Positions 1 through 10,898 of a stretch of 64,000 nucleotides of DNA are shown piece by piece (within the stretch, counting starts at the first letter, position 1; every line of letters begins with the position of its first letter). The notes under the pieces are model-generated. The model did not search any database, was not told the origin of the DNA, and saw only the letters and a list, made by a program, of their open reading frames with translations. This DNA comes from Irpex lacteus (lineage: Eukaryota > Basidiomycota > Agaricomycetes > Polyporales > Irpicaceae), in NCBI GenBank assembly GCA_001986395.2, contig MQVO02000004.1:1302001-1366000 (forward strand), written 5' to 3'. The position numbers and the translations under genes were made by a program.

Positions 1-1526
1 GTTTAGCGCGCTGATGTACAGTCATCGAGCTCCACAGGCTCGAGTCGATGTTGTTGACCTCGACCCATATGGGACTGCTGCACCATTTATCGATGCAGCG
101 GTGCAGTGCGTTAGTGATGGCGGTAAGTGGTCAGATCAACTCGGTGTGCTATGCTCTCAGTCTCATGATTCTCCAGGACTGTTATGTGTCACTTGCACAG
201 ATTTGGCTGTCCTAGCATCAACAAACTACTCCGAAAAATGGTACGTGATACATACGCCAAACCTGTGATTATGAACAAACGTGCTGTAGCTTTTCCAATT
301 ATGGAGGCGTATCTGTCAAGGCAGAGTATTGCCATGAATCGGTAAGTTATACTTTCTTGTAATAGAAGCTGTCGCTCACAGATGTTCAGGCGTTACGTCT
401 TGTCCTACATACAATTTCGACCTCGGCTGCTCGTTACGGTCGGTATATCCAGCCACTTCTATCCTTATCAATCGACTTCTACGTCCGGCTGTTCATCCGG
501 GTATCAACCTCTCCCCTCGAGGTCAAAAAATTGGCCAGGTAAAGCATCTCCATTTTCTACGTTGCCGTGTCGCTGACATTCCTCTGTCCAGCAAAAACTC
601 GACGTACTACGTTTGCACCCACTGCCAATCGTTCTACGAGCAACCGCTGGGCAAAACAGTCACAACAATACACGAGGGCAATGGGTCTACCAACCATAGC
701 TTCAAGACTCATTCAGGGCCTCCAGTAGGGGATCGTTGCCCGGAATGTAATTCCACACTTCATGTGAGCTTGCCCTTTTGGCTATTTGACTTTCGACGCA
801 AGGAGGCTGACTCAAATTTCTCTAGGTCGCTGGACCGATGTGGAATGGGCCTATACACGACAAAGAGTTTGTTTCTCAGGTTCTGAAGCACGTGGAGGAA
901 AATGAGATCAAATATGGAACTTCGCCACGAATGAAGGGAATGTTGACTGTTGCAAATGAGGTGCGCGATAATTTTAACGCCTGCGTAAAGAAACTTGTGT
1001 GTGTTCTGAAGAGGACTAATTTGGCCACCTTAGGAACTGGACACGGCATTCTACTTCACGCCCTCCAAGGTATCAAGCTTCTTCCACTGCGTATGCCCTT
1101 CGCTAAATCAAATAGCGTAAGTGACAGCCCATATCTGACTATCTCACTTCACCTGCTTATCTTCCTCACACAACTGGTAGTTCGGCATTGCTTCACGCAG
1201 GACACCCCGTGTCTCGCTCGCACGCGTGTCCGGGCTCCTTGAAGACTACAGCAGGCCGAGATGTCGTTCACGACCTCTTCCGGACCTGGGTCAAGGAGAA
1301 CCCAGTTAGGATGGACAAGATCAGTGAGGCCTCACCTGCACGGATCCTCCTTGGCAAAGAACCGAAGTTCGAGGCAAACTTCAAACACCACCCAGACACT
1401 ATCACGCAGTCGGCCAAGGTCAAAGTTGTGCGGTACCAGCAGAACCCCGCGCCGAACTGGGGTCCAGGCACGAAAGCCAGTTCAGGGAATTCGAAGAAGC
1501 GTAAGAGGCCTGAGGACGAGGAGTAG
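1..1526 (+). CDS. TRM1: tRNA (guanine26-N2)-dimethyltransferase, 3' part
   Basis: SAM-dependent enzyme that makes N2,N2-dimethylguanosine at position 26 of tRNAs in nucleus and mitochondria. The gene enters from the left edge, so the N-terminus and part of the SAM fold are missing. Eight exons fit phase and family sequence: 1-122, 177-240, 290-341, 390-538, 592-763, 826-960, 1034-1116 and 1181-1526. Visible family signatures are [18 protein letters not shown], then [10 protein letters not shown], then the [17 protein letters not shown] segment across the third exon. A zinc-type pair, CTHC and CPEC, flanks the exon at 592-763, followed by [12 protein letters not shown]. The C-terminal region holds an FFHCVCPSL segment and ends in a basic [10 protein letters not shown] tail that could serve nuclear import. 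The stop TAG is at 1524-1526. It converges on STE11 with 267 bp between the stops. The identity is secure; the exon edges were checked by phase only. Confidence 0.95.
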
Positions 1527-1793
1527 ATCTTTGTGGCGTTAGATCAGATAGGAAGTTTTTGGGTTCTCCTTAGTGCTGCATGTTGGTATGAATGTACTGT
1601 ATTTCCAACGTAGAGCGATCTTCTCGTAAACGACGCGAGCATAAAAGTAGCAACAAACAACAAACAAAACCGACAAAATGTTGTACAAGAAAGCAACGCA
1701 AAAATATACGCGAAGCAGTGTTATTATGCGATCCTGCCTGACTTCGACAATGGCGAAAAAGAAGTATAAAGAGAAAAACTCATTAGAGTCATA

Positions 1794-4700
1794 TTAGTCG
1801 GTCAAGGGGACTTCGTTGACGATCCAAGGATGTTTGAGGAGTTCAGCAGCAGACGGTCTAGAGTTGTGATCGAGGTCGAACGTCTTTTGAAGGAAGTCTT
1901 CAGCTTCGGGGGTGATATCAGAGGGGATCGCGGGCTTGGCACTCATCCCAATCTATAACGAACGTCAGCGTCGAGTGCATTTCACAGCTCAAATATGGCA
2001 TACCTTGAAGATGGCCTGCATTTGAGAGAGTTGAGGGTACGGGTGCTCGCCAGTAAGCATCTCCACGACCAAGCAGCCGACACTCCAGATGTCGGCTTTC
2101 TGCGTGTACGCAGTCTGCTTTACCACTTCGGGTGCCATCCAGAAGACGGAGCCTTGCAGCGAAGGCCTATGCGCACGGTTTCCTGGGAGTAAGTCTACGC
2201 GCAGAGTAAGTATGCCGTCGTTTATCATGTCGAGGACAACACTTACTATCCTCGACCTTCTTGGAGATACCAAAGTCGGAAATCTTGATGCCACCCTTGT
2301 TATCCACGAGCATGTTGGCGCCCTTGATATCGCGATGGATGATATCCCGGGAGTGCAGATAGTTCAGGCCCTCGAGAATCTGGCGAACCCAGTTACGGAC
2401 GAGCGGTTCCGCGAATGCACCGTAGTTGCGGAGCAACGATGTCACTGAGCCTCCAGGGACGTACTCCAAGAAGATATTAAGATGGTCACCATCAACACAT
2501 GAAGCTGTGTAGAATGTCAGTTTCCGTTGGCAACACAGGCGTACTGACTGTACTAACAGTGATATTGCACGATGTTCTCGTGCTGCAGATCCCGGAGTAG
2601 CTCGATCTCACGTTCTAGTGCACTGAGCATCAACTTCTTGCGCTCCTCGTTCGGTGCTGAGCCTTTGGGCAATTCGACTTGTTTGACTGCCATTAAGAGA
2701 CCAGTCCCAGCATCCATACCAAGGTAGACTTTGCCGAATGAACCGGCGCCGATGAGAGCGCCTTTGATCCATTTGATAGTTTTCTCTGAAGAACATAATT
2801 AATTAGTCTCACTTCTGTTATGTGGAGCAAGCAATACATACCACCATGCGAAGTTATCGCCTTCGGTTGTCCCTCTTCTTCAGAATCCACACCCTCGGTA
2901 AGATCTTCTTCCTCGTCTTCCTCTTCTTCTTCCTCATACTCCTCCTCGGAGGTCTCTTCCTCTTCCTCCTCAGCTAAGCTCTTGATAGACTTGACATCAG
3001 CATCGACCGCTGTCCAGTCCGACTCCTTCGTGTCCATACTAATCCGCCTATCCACTTCAGCCGTGATCTCGTCCACCGTCAACAAACTAGCCGTATCCGA
3101 CGTGTCTCGTTTACTCTTCATCTCCGTGATCAGACTCATGCGCTTCGACGCAGGGTCTAACACAGACATCCTCGATCCTGGTCTTGAAGACGGTGCCAAG
3201 TTCATCGACTCCGACAATGACTCCGAGGAGATTGCTACAGGGGGAAGGAGGTGTAGTCTGGACATACGGTTCGACTGGCGTTTCTGCGCAGGTGTCATCT
3301 CAGTCGTGTCAACAACCTCGCCGTCATCCGACGATATAGACACTCGTGGTGGTTCTGACCCGTCGTCGAGAGGCATCGGCGGTAGCGTTGGCGATACCCT
3401 CGATGAATATGACATAATTGAATTTCGCGGGGAACCTGCGAGACCTGAGCCTTGCGTGCTCACGCTGAAGCGAGACTGGTTGTATTGCGAAGGGTTCCAT
3501 GAGATGGTGCTGTCGCGCCTGCTACCACTGATATTCGACGCTCGCCACATACTCTGCCGGCGTGTACGCTCGAGGACCTTCTTCTCAGTGAATGGGAAGT
3601 AATCCGCAAGATGGTTAGTAATGAGCTCGCTTGGCGGACGCTGCCCGAAGAAGTTTCGTAGCTTGGACTTCTTCGGACTCTTGTTTGCGGGAGTGTCGAC
3701 TGTGACAATGGAGGCTGCAGAGGACAACGGAGGATCGGGGATAGGAACACCGAGACCACTGAGAATGGACAGGGAGCTGGCACGCTTGTATGCTTTGCTT
3801 CCAGGTTCGGGGGAGACATACTCTTGTTGCGGCTGTAGTGTGTCACTGAGAGTCTCATTACTGCCAGATGCGCGAGAGAAGGTCGTCCCACGTGGGCTCG
3901 CTGGATCCGGGCTTCTGCGCTTGCTCTTATCCAGCTGTCGCAAAGTGAGACCATGTTCTCTGGCAGGTTCGTCAGGTGGTCCGTGACATATCGACAGTAG
4001 TTGTGCATCGGTCAATGGAGCCCCTAGCACACAACCTATGAGAATCGGATTCTCGAAGGACAGGGAGCAAACTTACTTAACGAGCTCTCAGCACTCCAAT
4101 CCGTGAAAACCCCATATCCATCTACACAAAGTGCACCGTTCACAGTCTCCACAATAGGTATATGCGACGGCCCGTCGTCCACGCTTCTCAACTTCTTCAA
4201 CGCTCTCATAAGAATCTCGGCACCGCTGACACAATCCGCCACAGAGATCTTGGAAGACTTCCCGCCATCGGGGAACGAGAACTTGATGACTTTCCTGTTG
4301 ATGTCGTCCAGAGATGGTGTCTGCGACGGCGTGCCGGGACGCCCGCCAACGTATTGGTTGACGCGATGTGCTTGTGTCGGGGGCGAGGGCGTCTCCCGAT
4401 TACGCTGGGAGGCAAAGGACTCATTGATGGGCGACAACGCTGACTGTTGGGAAACGCTTGATTGAAGCGCATATGGATGACTGTTACTCGAGGTCGTCCG
4501 GGAGGGGAGTTTCTGCTGGTTGCCAGAGCCGGAGGATGTGCGTTGATGGTCGGCCTGTGGACGACTGATGGTCCGACTCGGAAGCTGCGAGTTGAACAAG
4601 GGTGAGGGTGAGCGAAGTTGGCGTGGGGTTTGGCTCCCGGGAGTGAGCAGATTGGCATTGGGGGCAGGCGGTAGTGGTTGATTGGTATTGAAAGTGGGCG

Positions 4701-5574
4701 GTTCGGGAAGCGTCGGTGTGCGTCGACCGGAGAGCGGAACGGTAGGTGGGAGGAGGCTGCGAGGGGTGTTAGAGCGAGCACTTTGTGGAGGTGGGGGAGG
4801 CTGATTGCGGGGTGCTGGCGGGAGTGGTGGGAGCTCACCGCGGGGAGTCGAATTCGAGCGCGGCTGAGGCAACGGGCGAATGGGAGGGGGTTGAGGTAGC
4901 TGTGGAGGCGGATGGATACTTCGCGCTGAATCCTGACCATCGCGTACAAGACGTGGTAGGCCATCTGTCCCCACGCCTGGCGTCAAGTGCAATGGTGCCG
5001 GACGGCCATTGTCCAGCCTGCGCGCACCGGCGCGATTGGCGGCAGACATTGCTCCATTTTCACTGCTTAAACTCGATGTCCGACTGTGTTCGCTTACCGA
5101 GGAGCGAGGTTTGGCGGGAGGGGAGTGAGCAGAGCACTTCTGCCGCAATGCCTTGACTCCAGCTACGACTCTTATCCTATCTCCAACGCTAAACATGCCC
5201 ATCTCCTTGAGAGTTGTTTGGTCTAGCTCCAGTAGCACATCTCCGCGAATATCATTCTCTTTGAATAGCTGCGCCTGGTGAGGGCACTTGATGCTCGTCA
5301 ACCAGGACGCGACATGGTTATCGGTCCATGTCCGAAGGTAGTCTGCGAAGGCCATTCCGAGCGGTGGGTCTAGCGAGGCGTTCAAGATTGGTGTAGCGGG
5401 CGAAGAGCCATCAGATAGATGGCTCCCGGTGAGATGGAAGGTTGGCAGTGTTGTCTGCGACTGCTGGATCATGAAGCTTGCCGAGGGCGAGGCGGGGGAA
5501 GAGGCGGTCGAGATAGGCTGAGAGTAGTCGTCTGAAGCATGGAGGGAATTGCCATTGACGAGGACTGCTGCCAT
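1794..5574 (-). CDS. STE11: MAPKKK of the Ste11/Byr2 type (SAM-RA-kinase)
   Basis: Serine/threonine kinase at the top of a fungal MAPK cascade (mating, filamentation or stress). The ATG is at 5574 and the stop TAA at 1794-1796. Domains in order: a SAM domain at about residues 82-145 ([16 protein letters not shown]...[14 protein letters not shown]); a long Pro/Ser-rich linker; a Ras-association domain at about 425-500 ([12 protein letters not shown]); a second Ser-rich linker; a glutamate-rich tract around 2,880-2,975; then a C-terminal kinase domain. The kinase shows a catalytic lysine in [40 protein letters not shown] and a final [12 protein letters not shown]. The RA domain lies in the first large exon, and an intron near 4,035-4,080 separates it from the following [11 protein letters not shown] segment. 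SAM plus RA is the Ste11/Byr2 arrangement and argues against Bck1 or Ssk2. Downstream neighbour TRM1 is convergent; upstream lies a 1.8-kb gene-free stretch. Confidence 0.93.
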
Positions 5575-7363
5575 GCTGTCTGAAGCAAATCAGATGGGGT
5601 CGTTGCAGAGAGGCGTTTGGGTGTGGCGATACTGAAAAGAGATATGGTGTGTAAGTCTAAGATCGGAGACGGTCAGACAGACGAGATCCTGGAAATTGCG
5701 GTGACCTCTGCGGCAACCAGGCAGGAGGTGGTCCGCAGGGGAACAGAGCAGCTCGACCAGTCGAGGAGCGGAGTAGAAAGGAAGGTTATGCCAGCCTGGT
5801 AAGAGATTGAAGGGAAGAAGCAGAGAAAGAACAAGGGTGGGATTCAAGGAACGTAAAGAATAAGAACAAAGTATTGACCATGGCCACTGCATCCGAGCGC
5901 CTCGCCTCAATTGTCTGTACACTGGGAACGCACCTCTTGTTTCTTGTCTACCACCACTCAATGCCCTTCAAAAGACCTCGTGGGATGTGCCAGACAGATG
6001 TTCCTCCGAGTCTCAACCGGCGTGCGACGAGCAGCGTCAACCGACCTGCTACTGCTGTGGGAGTGATGTGAGAAGGGGAAACAGGCTCGCAGCAGTCCTG
6101 AATAAATCTCCTGGGAGGTGATGGTTGGTGAGCAACACACAGCCCGTGGGGCACTCTTATGTTGGCGATGTTTGCAGGCTGGCGATTCGCTCAATTGCTT
6201 CGGAAACATTGAGTGCCGTAGCGCATGAAACAAAGTGCCATCAATTACAGTAATTCGTCCGCTCACTGTCCTTTCCGACATCACACATCCTGCATCGCTT
6301 TGCGCATCCACTCGCGGCGGTCTCGTCCTGTTCTGTCTTCGGTGGTCCGCCAATTTAGCTTCAAACACTCCTCTAGCTATTTTCTAAAATTATGTTCAGA
6401 CTTTGTCCTGCAATGACGCACTAATCTCGTCGGTACTCAGGCGAACCTCCCCCTCGGCCACACGCCTCTGCATCATGCTTCTGGCCATCCGCTCGCATGG
6501 CTGAAACGATATCTCGACGCCATTACGGGATTCACACTCTATGCCCACCCCGAGTAGTGTGTGCTTTGGCTTGTTCAGCCAATCATCTTGCATCAGAGCC
6601 TGCAGACTGGATGTTCTCTACTTCCTTTCCAACGGGCTACGTGGGCCAGCGTGAAGATGTTGACTCAATAGCATGTCAGTTCCATCAGCAAAGCGGAAAG
6701 TAATCAAGTCGGAGGACCTGTCTATTGATGATGATGGACTGTTGCAATGGAGACTGCCATGTAGTACGTCGACGATATCAGGTATTTACTTATTATGAGG
6801 GCCATAGTATGAGCTTTTGACTCAAGTCCCACTGGCACTGGGAGTTGTATACACTACCAGATGCCTCTGTAATCTAGTCTGAAGTGGGATATGTCTGACT
6901 GCCGTTTGGGGCAAATCCGCAGTCCGAGATCTGAGCTTCATGACGCTTCGCACAGATCACCATGTGCATCTTTCTGCACGTCAAGCTACCGTCAAGGTAA
7001 GCCTGACTGACGGTAGTCGTCAACACGGCCCATAGGATTTCTCCCTTATCGTTGATGGATCATGCATCTGCAGCTTATAAACGCCACAGCTGTCAGCACA
7101 TGCAGCGTATTGGAACACCCACCAATTGATACTTTTCTTCTTCTAACAACACCAAGTTCATGGCCAATAGGATTTCGACGTAGAGTGGCCTCAGAGAAGT
7201 CTGAAGGTCGTTCATCATTACCATCATTAAGTGAATGACATAAAAAAGGCATAAGAACTGGGAAGTACGCTAGTGATACAACGATGCACAATCGCAAAGA
7301 GCAGACTGTGACACAAAACATAAGATACCAAAGATAGCAGGATCCCACTCAAGTCACAGAGTT
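5575..7363. other. Gene-free stretch upstream of STE11
   Basis: About 1.8 kb between the STE11 start and the stop of the transporter gene, both on the minus strand. It must hold the STE11 promoter and 5' leader. No ORF here has recognisable protein content; the longest are 123-136 codons with no family motif. The right half, about 6,585-7,130, is one copy of a dispersed repeat also found at about 18,360-18,900. Confidence 0.6.
6585..7130 (+). repeat. Dispersed repeat, copy A (~540 bp)
   Basis: Colinear similarity by eye to about 18,360-18,900 on the same strand. Shared blocks, in order, are CTTGCATCAGA, GTGAAGATGT, TTCCATCAGC, a block around CTGACTGACGGTAGTCGTC followed by ACACGGCCC, and CATGCATCTGC. 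Between blocks the copies diverge with indels, so this is an old non-coding repeat. No coding potential and no clear terminal repeat was seen. Ends are approximate. Confidence 0.65.
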
Positions 7364-9537
7364 TCATACCGCCCCAACAGGCGCAAAGTGCCTCTTCCTC
7401 ACTTGTCCATTCTCAGCCTCCTCTTTCTGGAGTTTCTCATGCTGATACAACGGCTCGACGTCCTCGACCTTCATCCTGAACAAATACTTCTTGATGTTCC
7501 TCGGCAACGCCTTGATCTGATACGCCGCATGCGTCCGCGTAGGCACCGAGAATACCTGATCGAGTTCCTCGAGGGAGAGCGCCTTGGTTTCGGGTACGAA
7601 GAGGAGGATGAGGACGAAGCCGACGACGTTCCACGCTGCGTACCAACCGAAGGCGCCTTGTGGTCGGAAGGCACCGAGGAGACGAGGGAAAGTGATGGCG
7701 ACGACAAAGTTACTGTAAGAGATAGATAGATAATAAGCGTCCATGTCATCATACATGCTCGCAGATCGGAAGAGATGGAGCATGAAACTAGAGTTGATAA
7801 GATACTCACAAGAACCAAAGCACCGCTGTGCTGAGCGACATGCCCACGTCTCGCACATGCAACGGGTACGCCTCCGCAGAATACGTGAAGGGTACAGGGC
7901 CCTCACCCGGACTGTACGCCATACCATACAAATAAATACCCAACGCCACGACTGCAAGCCGTCCGTTGCCCTCCGGTATCCAAAACGCGAACCCAGTCAT
8001 GAGCAAGAATATCGCCATGAGCGGGAAAGTTGTGAGTAGGAGGTTACGACGGCCAAACGTATCGATGGTGTATACAGCAGGGAAGGCAAAGAGCCAGTTA
8101 ATGAGACCGAAACCGAAGGATGCGAGGAGCGATTGGATTTCATTGAACCCGGACTCGGCGAAGATGTTGGATGAATAGTAGGCGATGACGTTGACGCCGC
8201 AGAATTGTTGCATGAACATAACGATGACGGAGCCAAGGACAGCACGACGGTTACGCGGGACGGTAAAGAGTTCGAAGAAGAGGTTACGGCCGGTTTCGAT
8301 CTCTTTTTCAGCCTCTAGAAGAACATGGATGTCTATATGGATAATTAGTAGAGACATTAGTAAAATTGGCCATGTACTGACAGTAGAGGTCACGAGCGGC
8401 CTGGATGGGGTTGTTTCTGAAACGCAAAAGGGAGTCATACGCCTTGTCGTAACGACCTTTGCTAATGAGCCATCGAGGAGACTCGGGACAGAAGAAGACT
8501 TGAACCATGACGATGAGAGCGGGGACGCCGGCAGAACCCAACATCAAACGCCAGTTAAGACCTTTGATATTGTGCCTATCCTGGACGTGGTAGAAAGCAA
8601 GGTCCATAACGTTACCCAACATGATACCGAAGGCAGTCCACATTTGCCTGGTCATGATTATATTAATGCTGATTTTTATGGTGGATAGAAAACGAGTTTA
8701 CTCACCACATCATGACGAGAGCACCACGAATGACCGGTGGGGCACATTCGGCTGCGTAGACGGGAACTGTCGTACTCTTGGGGCCGATACCGAAGCCGAG
8801 GATGAGACGAGCGACAAACAGGTGTTGCCAACTGTTCGTCACGCCCTGCCAGATACAAGTCGCGAATGAGATGAACGCGGTGACGCAGATAGTGCCTCGA
8901 CGACCAAGCCATTTATTAAGCGGGTGGGTGAGCCAACAGGAAACGAGGCCACAGCAAAGGTATGGTGCAGAGTTAACCAAACCGAGGAGCCATTGGTTGC
9001 GGCCAGCGTTGGCGTCACCAGAGTTGGGATCGATACCGAATTGCGGAGCGAAGAAGAGGTTCGCTCCGTTAATTACGGATTCATCCATCTATGACAGATA
9101 AGATTAGCTCTCGCATGCAAACTTCAAAAGAAATTGGCGCCATTACTCACACCCTGGACGGCCGCAGCCAGGGAACAGAGAATGACCATGTAATACAGCT
9201 GGAAAGGCTGGTGCCACCGATGTGTGACTTCTCTCCTCAATATAGCTTTGTCCGCCTCGTCCAATTGGCTGAGGCTCTCGAACGCCTCTGGGTCTTGCGC
9301 AATAAGAGCACCCTTCTGGAACTCCTTCTCTAGATGTCCGAGACCGTGCTCTCGCGCGAAACGGGCAGCATGAGCCATGAGCTTTTCATGGGGAATACCT
9401 TCGAGGGGATTGGCCAGTCGGGCGTTGACGTTTTCGCCGACAGTGTCGATATGGCGGATAGACTCCTCGTCGGAGGGAGAGGCGCGCTCTTCGATGAGCT
9501 GCTTCTCATTTTTCTCGGGATCCTCATAGGTGGCCAT
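7364..9537 (-). CDS. MFS transporter, sugar porter type
   Basis: Predicted 12-helix plasma-membrane transporter of the sugar porter family; substrate unknown (hexose, polyol or related). The ATG is at 9537 and the frame ends at 7364 after HFAPVGAV. Five exons fit, with introns near 9,100-9,150, 8,655-8,704, 8,330-8,390 and 7,730-7,810. A cytosolic N-terminus of about 110 residues precedes the first helix ([15 protein letters not shown]). Family marks are [13 protein letters not shown] after helix 1, GRRGTI in the helix 2-3 loop, [34 protein letters not shown], a second GRR after helix 8 and [12 protein letters not shown] near the end. The C-terminal tail is charged and cytosolic. The gene has its own TATA-type promoter and is not clustered with catabolic genes. 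Family is certain; no specific gene name is warranted. Confidence 0.9.
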
Positions 9538-10635
9538 GGTAGAAGTGAGAGCTTGTCGTTAAACGTTGAACCGTGAACGTGAATCGGGAGGACGAGGGAT
9601 GTGGGGTATGGGGTAGGGGTGCGGAGGCGATGCGGGGAAAGAGGCCTATCGCTCGCTGGGAAGTGACCTCTGATGGAGGATGCACGAGCTGGTGTGTGTG
9701 AACAGGCATGGTTTATATATAACTGAAAAAATGCAAGGGCTGATTAGGGGTGGGGTCATGAACGAGCGGGTGTTTGATCGCATCTCTGGATGACATTACC
9801 TGATCGGGAGTTCCGAGCTTTCTGGACGTATCACGCGCTCACACTGCGGGGCCCCACTTGATCTAAGTCTTTTGCGCTCATTTGCAATCCCTCTCGTCAT
9901 ATCACCTGTTTAGCAGTTAAAGAGATGCACTTTGCATTGCTAATAACAGCAATGAACTCACCAAGGACAATTGAAGGAAAGAGCAGTCACGGCGTGGTGG
10001 GATGAATTCCCTGCCAGTGGAAGATTGACCGAGGTAGGAGGTACGTACATGAGCATCGCATGGCCGGGCTTTCGGAGACTTTAGGAGCTGCTAGCTCGTG
10101 GCATCATCTTACTCCAATACAATTTTCAGCGACCAACCCTGCCTGCGCCCAAGTTGAAAGAAAAAGACACACGCACCATTTGATCGTTTGATTCAGGGTT
10201 GTGTCACAAGTGATTGCGTTCAGTCCTTTGCAGTACAGTAATGAACCAGCTTAGCCAAGTGAATCAACGGCGTCGACCATATCAACGGTGCAGTGCGATA
10301 ATCATACCCCGTCGCTTATAGTACAAGAGTAGGTTTGATGACTATCGACGGATGCTCCAAGTTATCGCAGCTCGAGTGGTGACCCCTGAACACAATCATC
10401 TCAGCCTCGCCAGTGATAGCAGATATGTATACGTATCAGACATGGACTTTAAAACTCGCCGTTTTGAAACACAATTTCCAATGGAGACCCTTGAGAATTT
10501 GGATTTCTGATGACGCACCTTTATCCCAAGATTCCGAGATTCCAAATACGAGGTATGCAGAGGCTTATGCACGAGCACCCCAAATAGCCAAAATCGAAGA
10601 TTTTGATTCATTCAGGCCCCAGTCTCGGTGCGGAT
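9538..10635. other. Intergenic stretch between the transporter and the retrotransposon
   Basis: About 1.1 kb. The first 200 bp hold the transporter's leader and TATA box. The rest has no ORF with family features and no repeat recognised elsewhere in the window. It ends at the target duplication of the retrotransposon. Confidence 0.6.
9712..9719 (-). promoter_or_regulatory. Probable TATA box of the MFS transporter
   Basis: On the minus strand the sequence reads TATATAAA, about 175 bp upstream of the transporter start codon. It is a good match to the TATA consensus at a distance possible for a fungal gene with a leader of about 100 bases. No transcript start can be seen directly. Confidence 0.5.
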
Positions 10636-10640
10636 GTTGC
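10636..10640. repeat. Target-site duplication, left copy (GTTGC)
   Basis: GTTGC directly abuts the left LTR and matches GTTGC at 16806-16810 directly after the right LTR. A 5-bp duplication is the usual footprint of Ty3/gypsy integrases. Confidence 0.9.
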
Positions 10641-10876
10641 TGGAAGTCGGCCGGTGTGCCGACAACACTCAGGAACAAATGAACAAGAACAAGCACTGTA
10701 TTTGACTTCGTCGGGTCCTCAGTAGAGTACTCTTAATACATGAGAATAGAAATATACGTTACCTTCGTCGGGTCCTCAGTAGAGTACTGAGGAAACAGAC
10801 GAAGGCGGCGCGTGTTGAATAGAACTGCTTCCGCATTCGGAAGGAGACCACGTGGTAACCCTAGCCCGGGGTTACA
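10641..10876 (-). repeat. 3' LTR of the Ty3/gypsy element
   Basis: 236 bp, identical to 16570-16805 as far as can be read. It contains a 26-bp direct repeat (10706-10731 and 10763-10788, period 57 bp). A 21-bp hairpin with 9-bp arms sits at 10773-10793 (TCCTCAGTA, loop GAG, TACTGAGGA). Confidence 0.95.
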
Positions 10877-10887
10877 CTCTCCCCAAC
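10877..10887 (-). promoter_or_regulatory. Polypurine tract next to the 3' LTR
   Basis: On the coding strand GTTGGGGAGAG lies directly before the TG of the 3' LTR. This is the position and composition expected for the plus-strand primer of reverse transcription. Confidence 0.7.
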
Positions 10888-10898
10888 TCTGAAAGAAC

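Noticed and set aside
2820..3602. 260-codon plus-strand ORF, Ser-rich
   Set aside because: Antisense to the acidic and Ser-rich part of STE11; Glu codons read backwards give Ser/Leu runs. No family feature.
5590..5961. 123-codon minus-strand ORF just upstream of STE11
   Set aside because: No family feature, sits in the expected leader or promoter of STE11; could at most be an upstream ORF.
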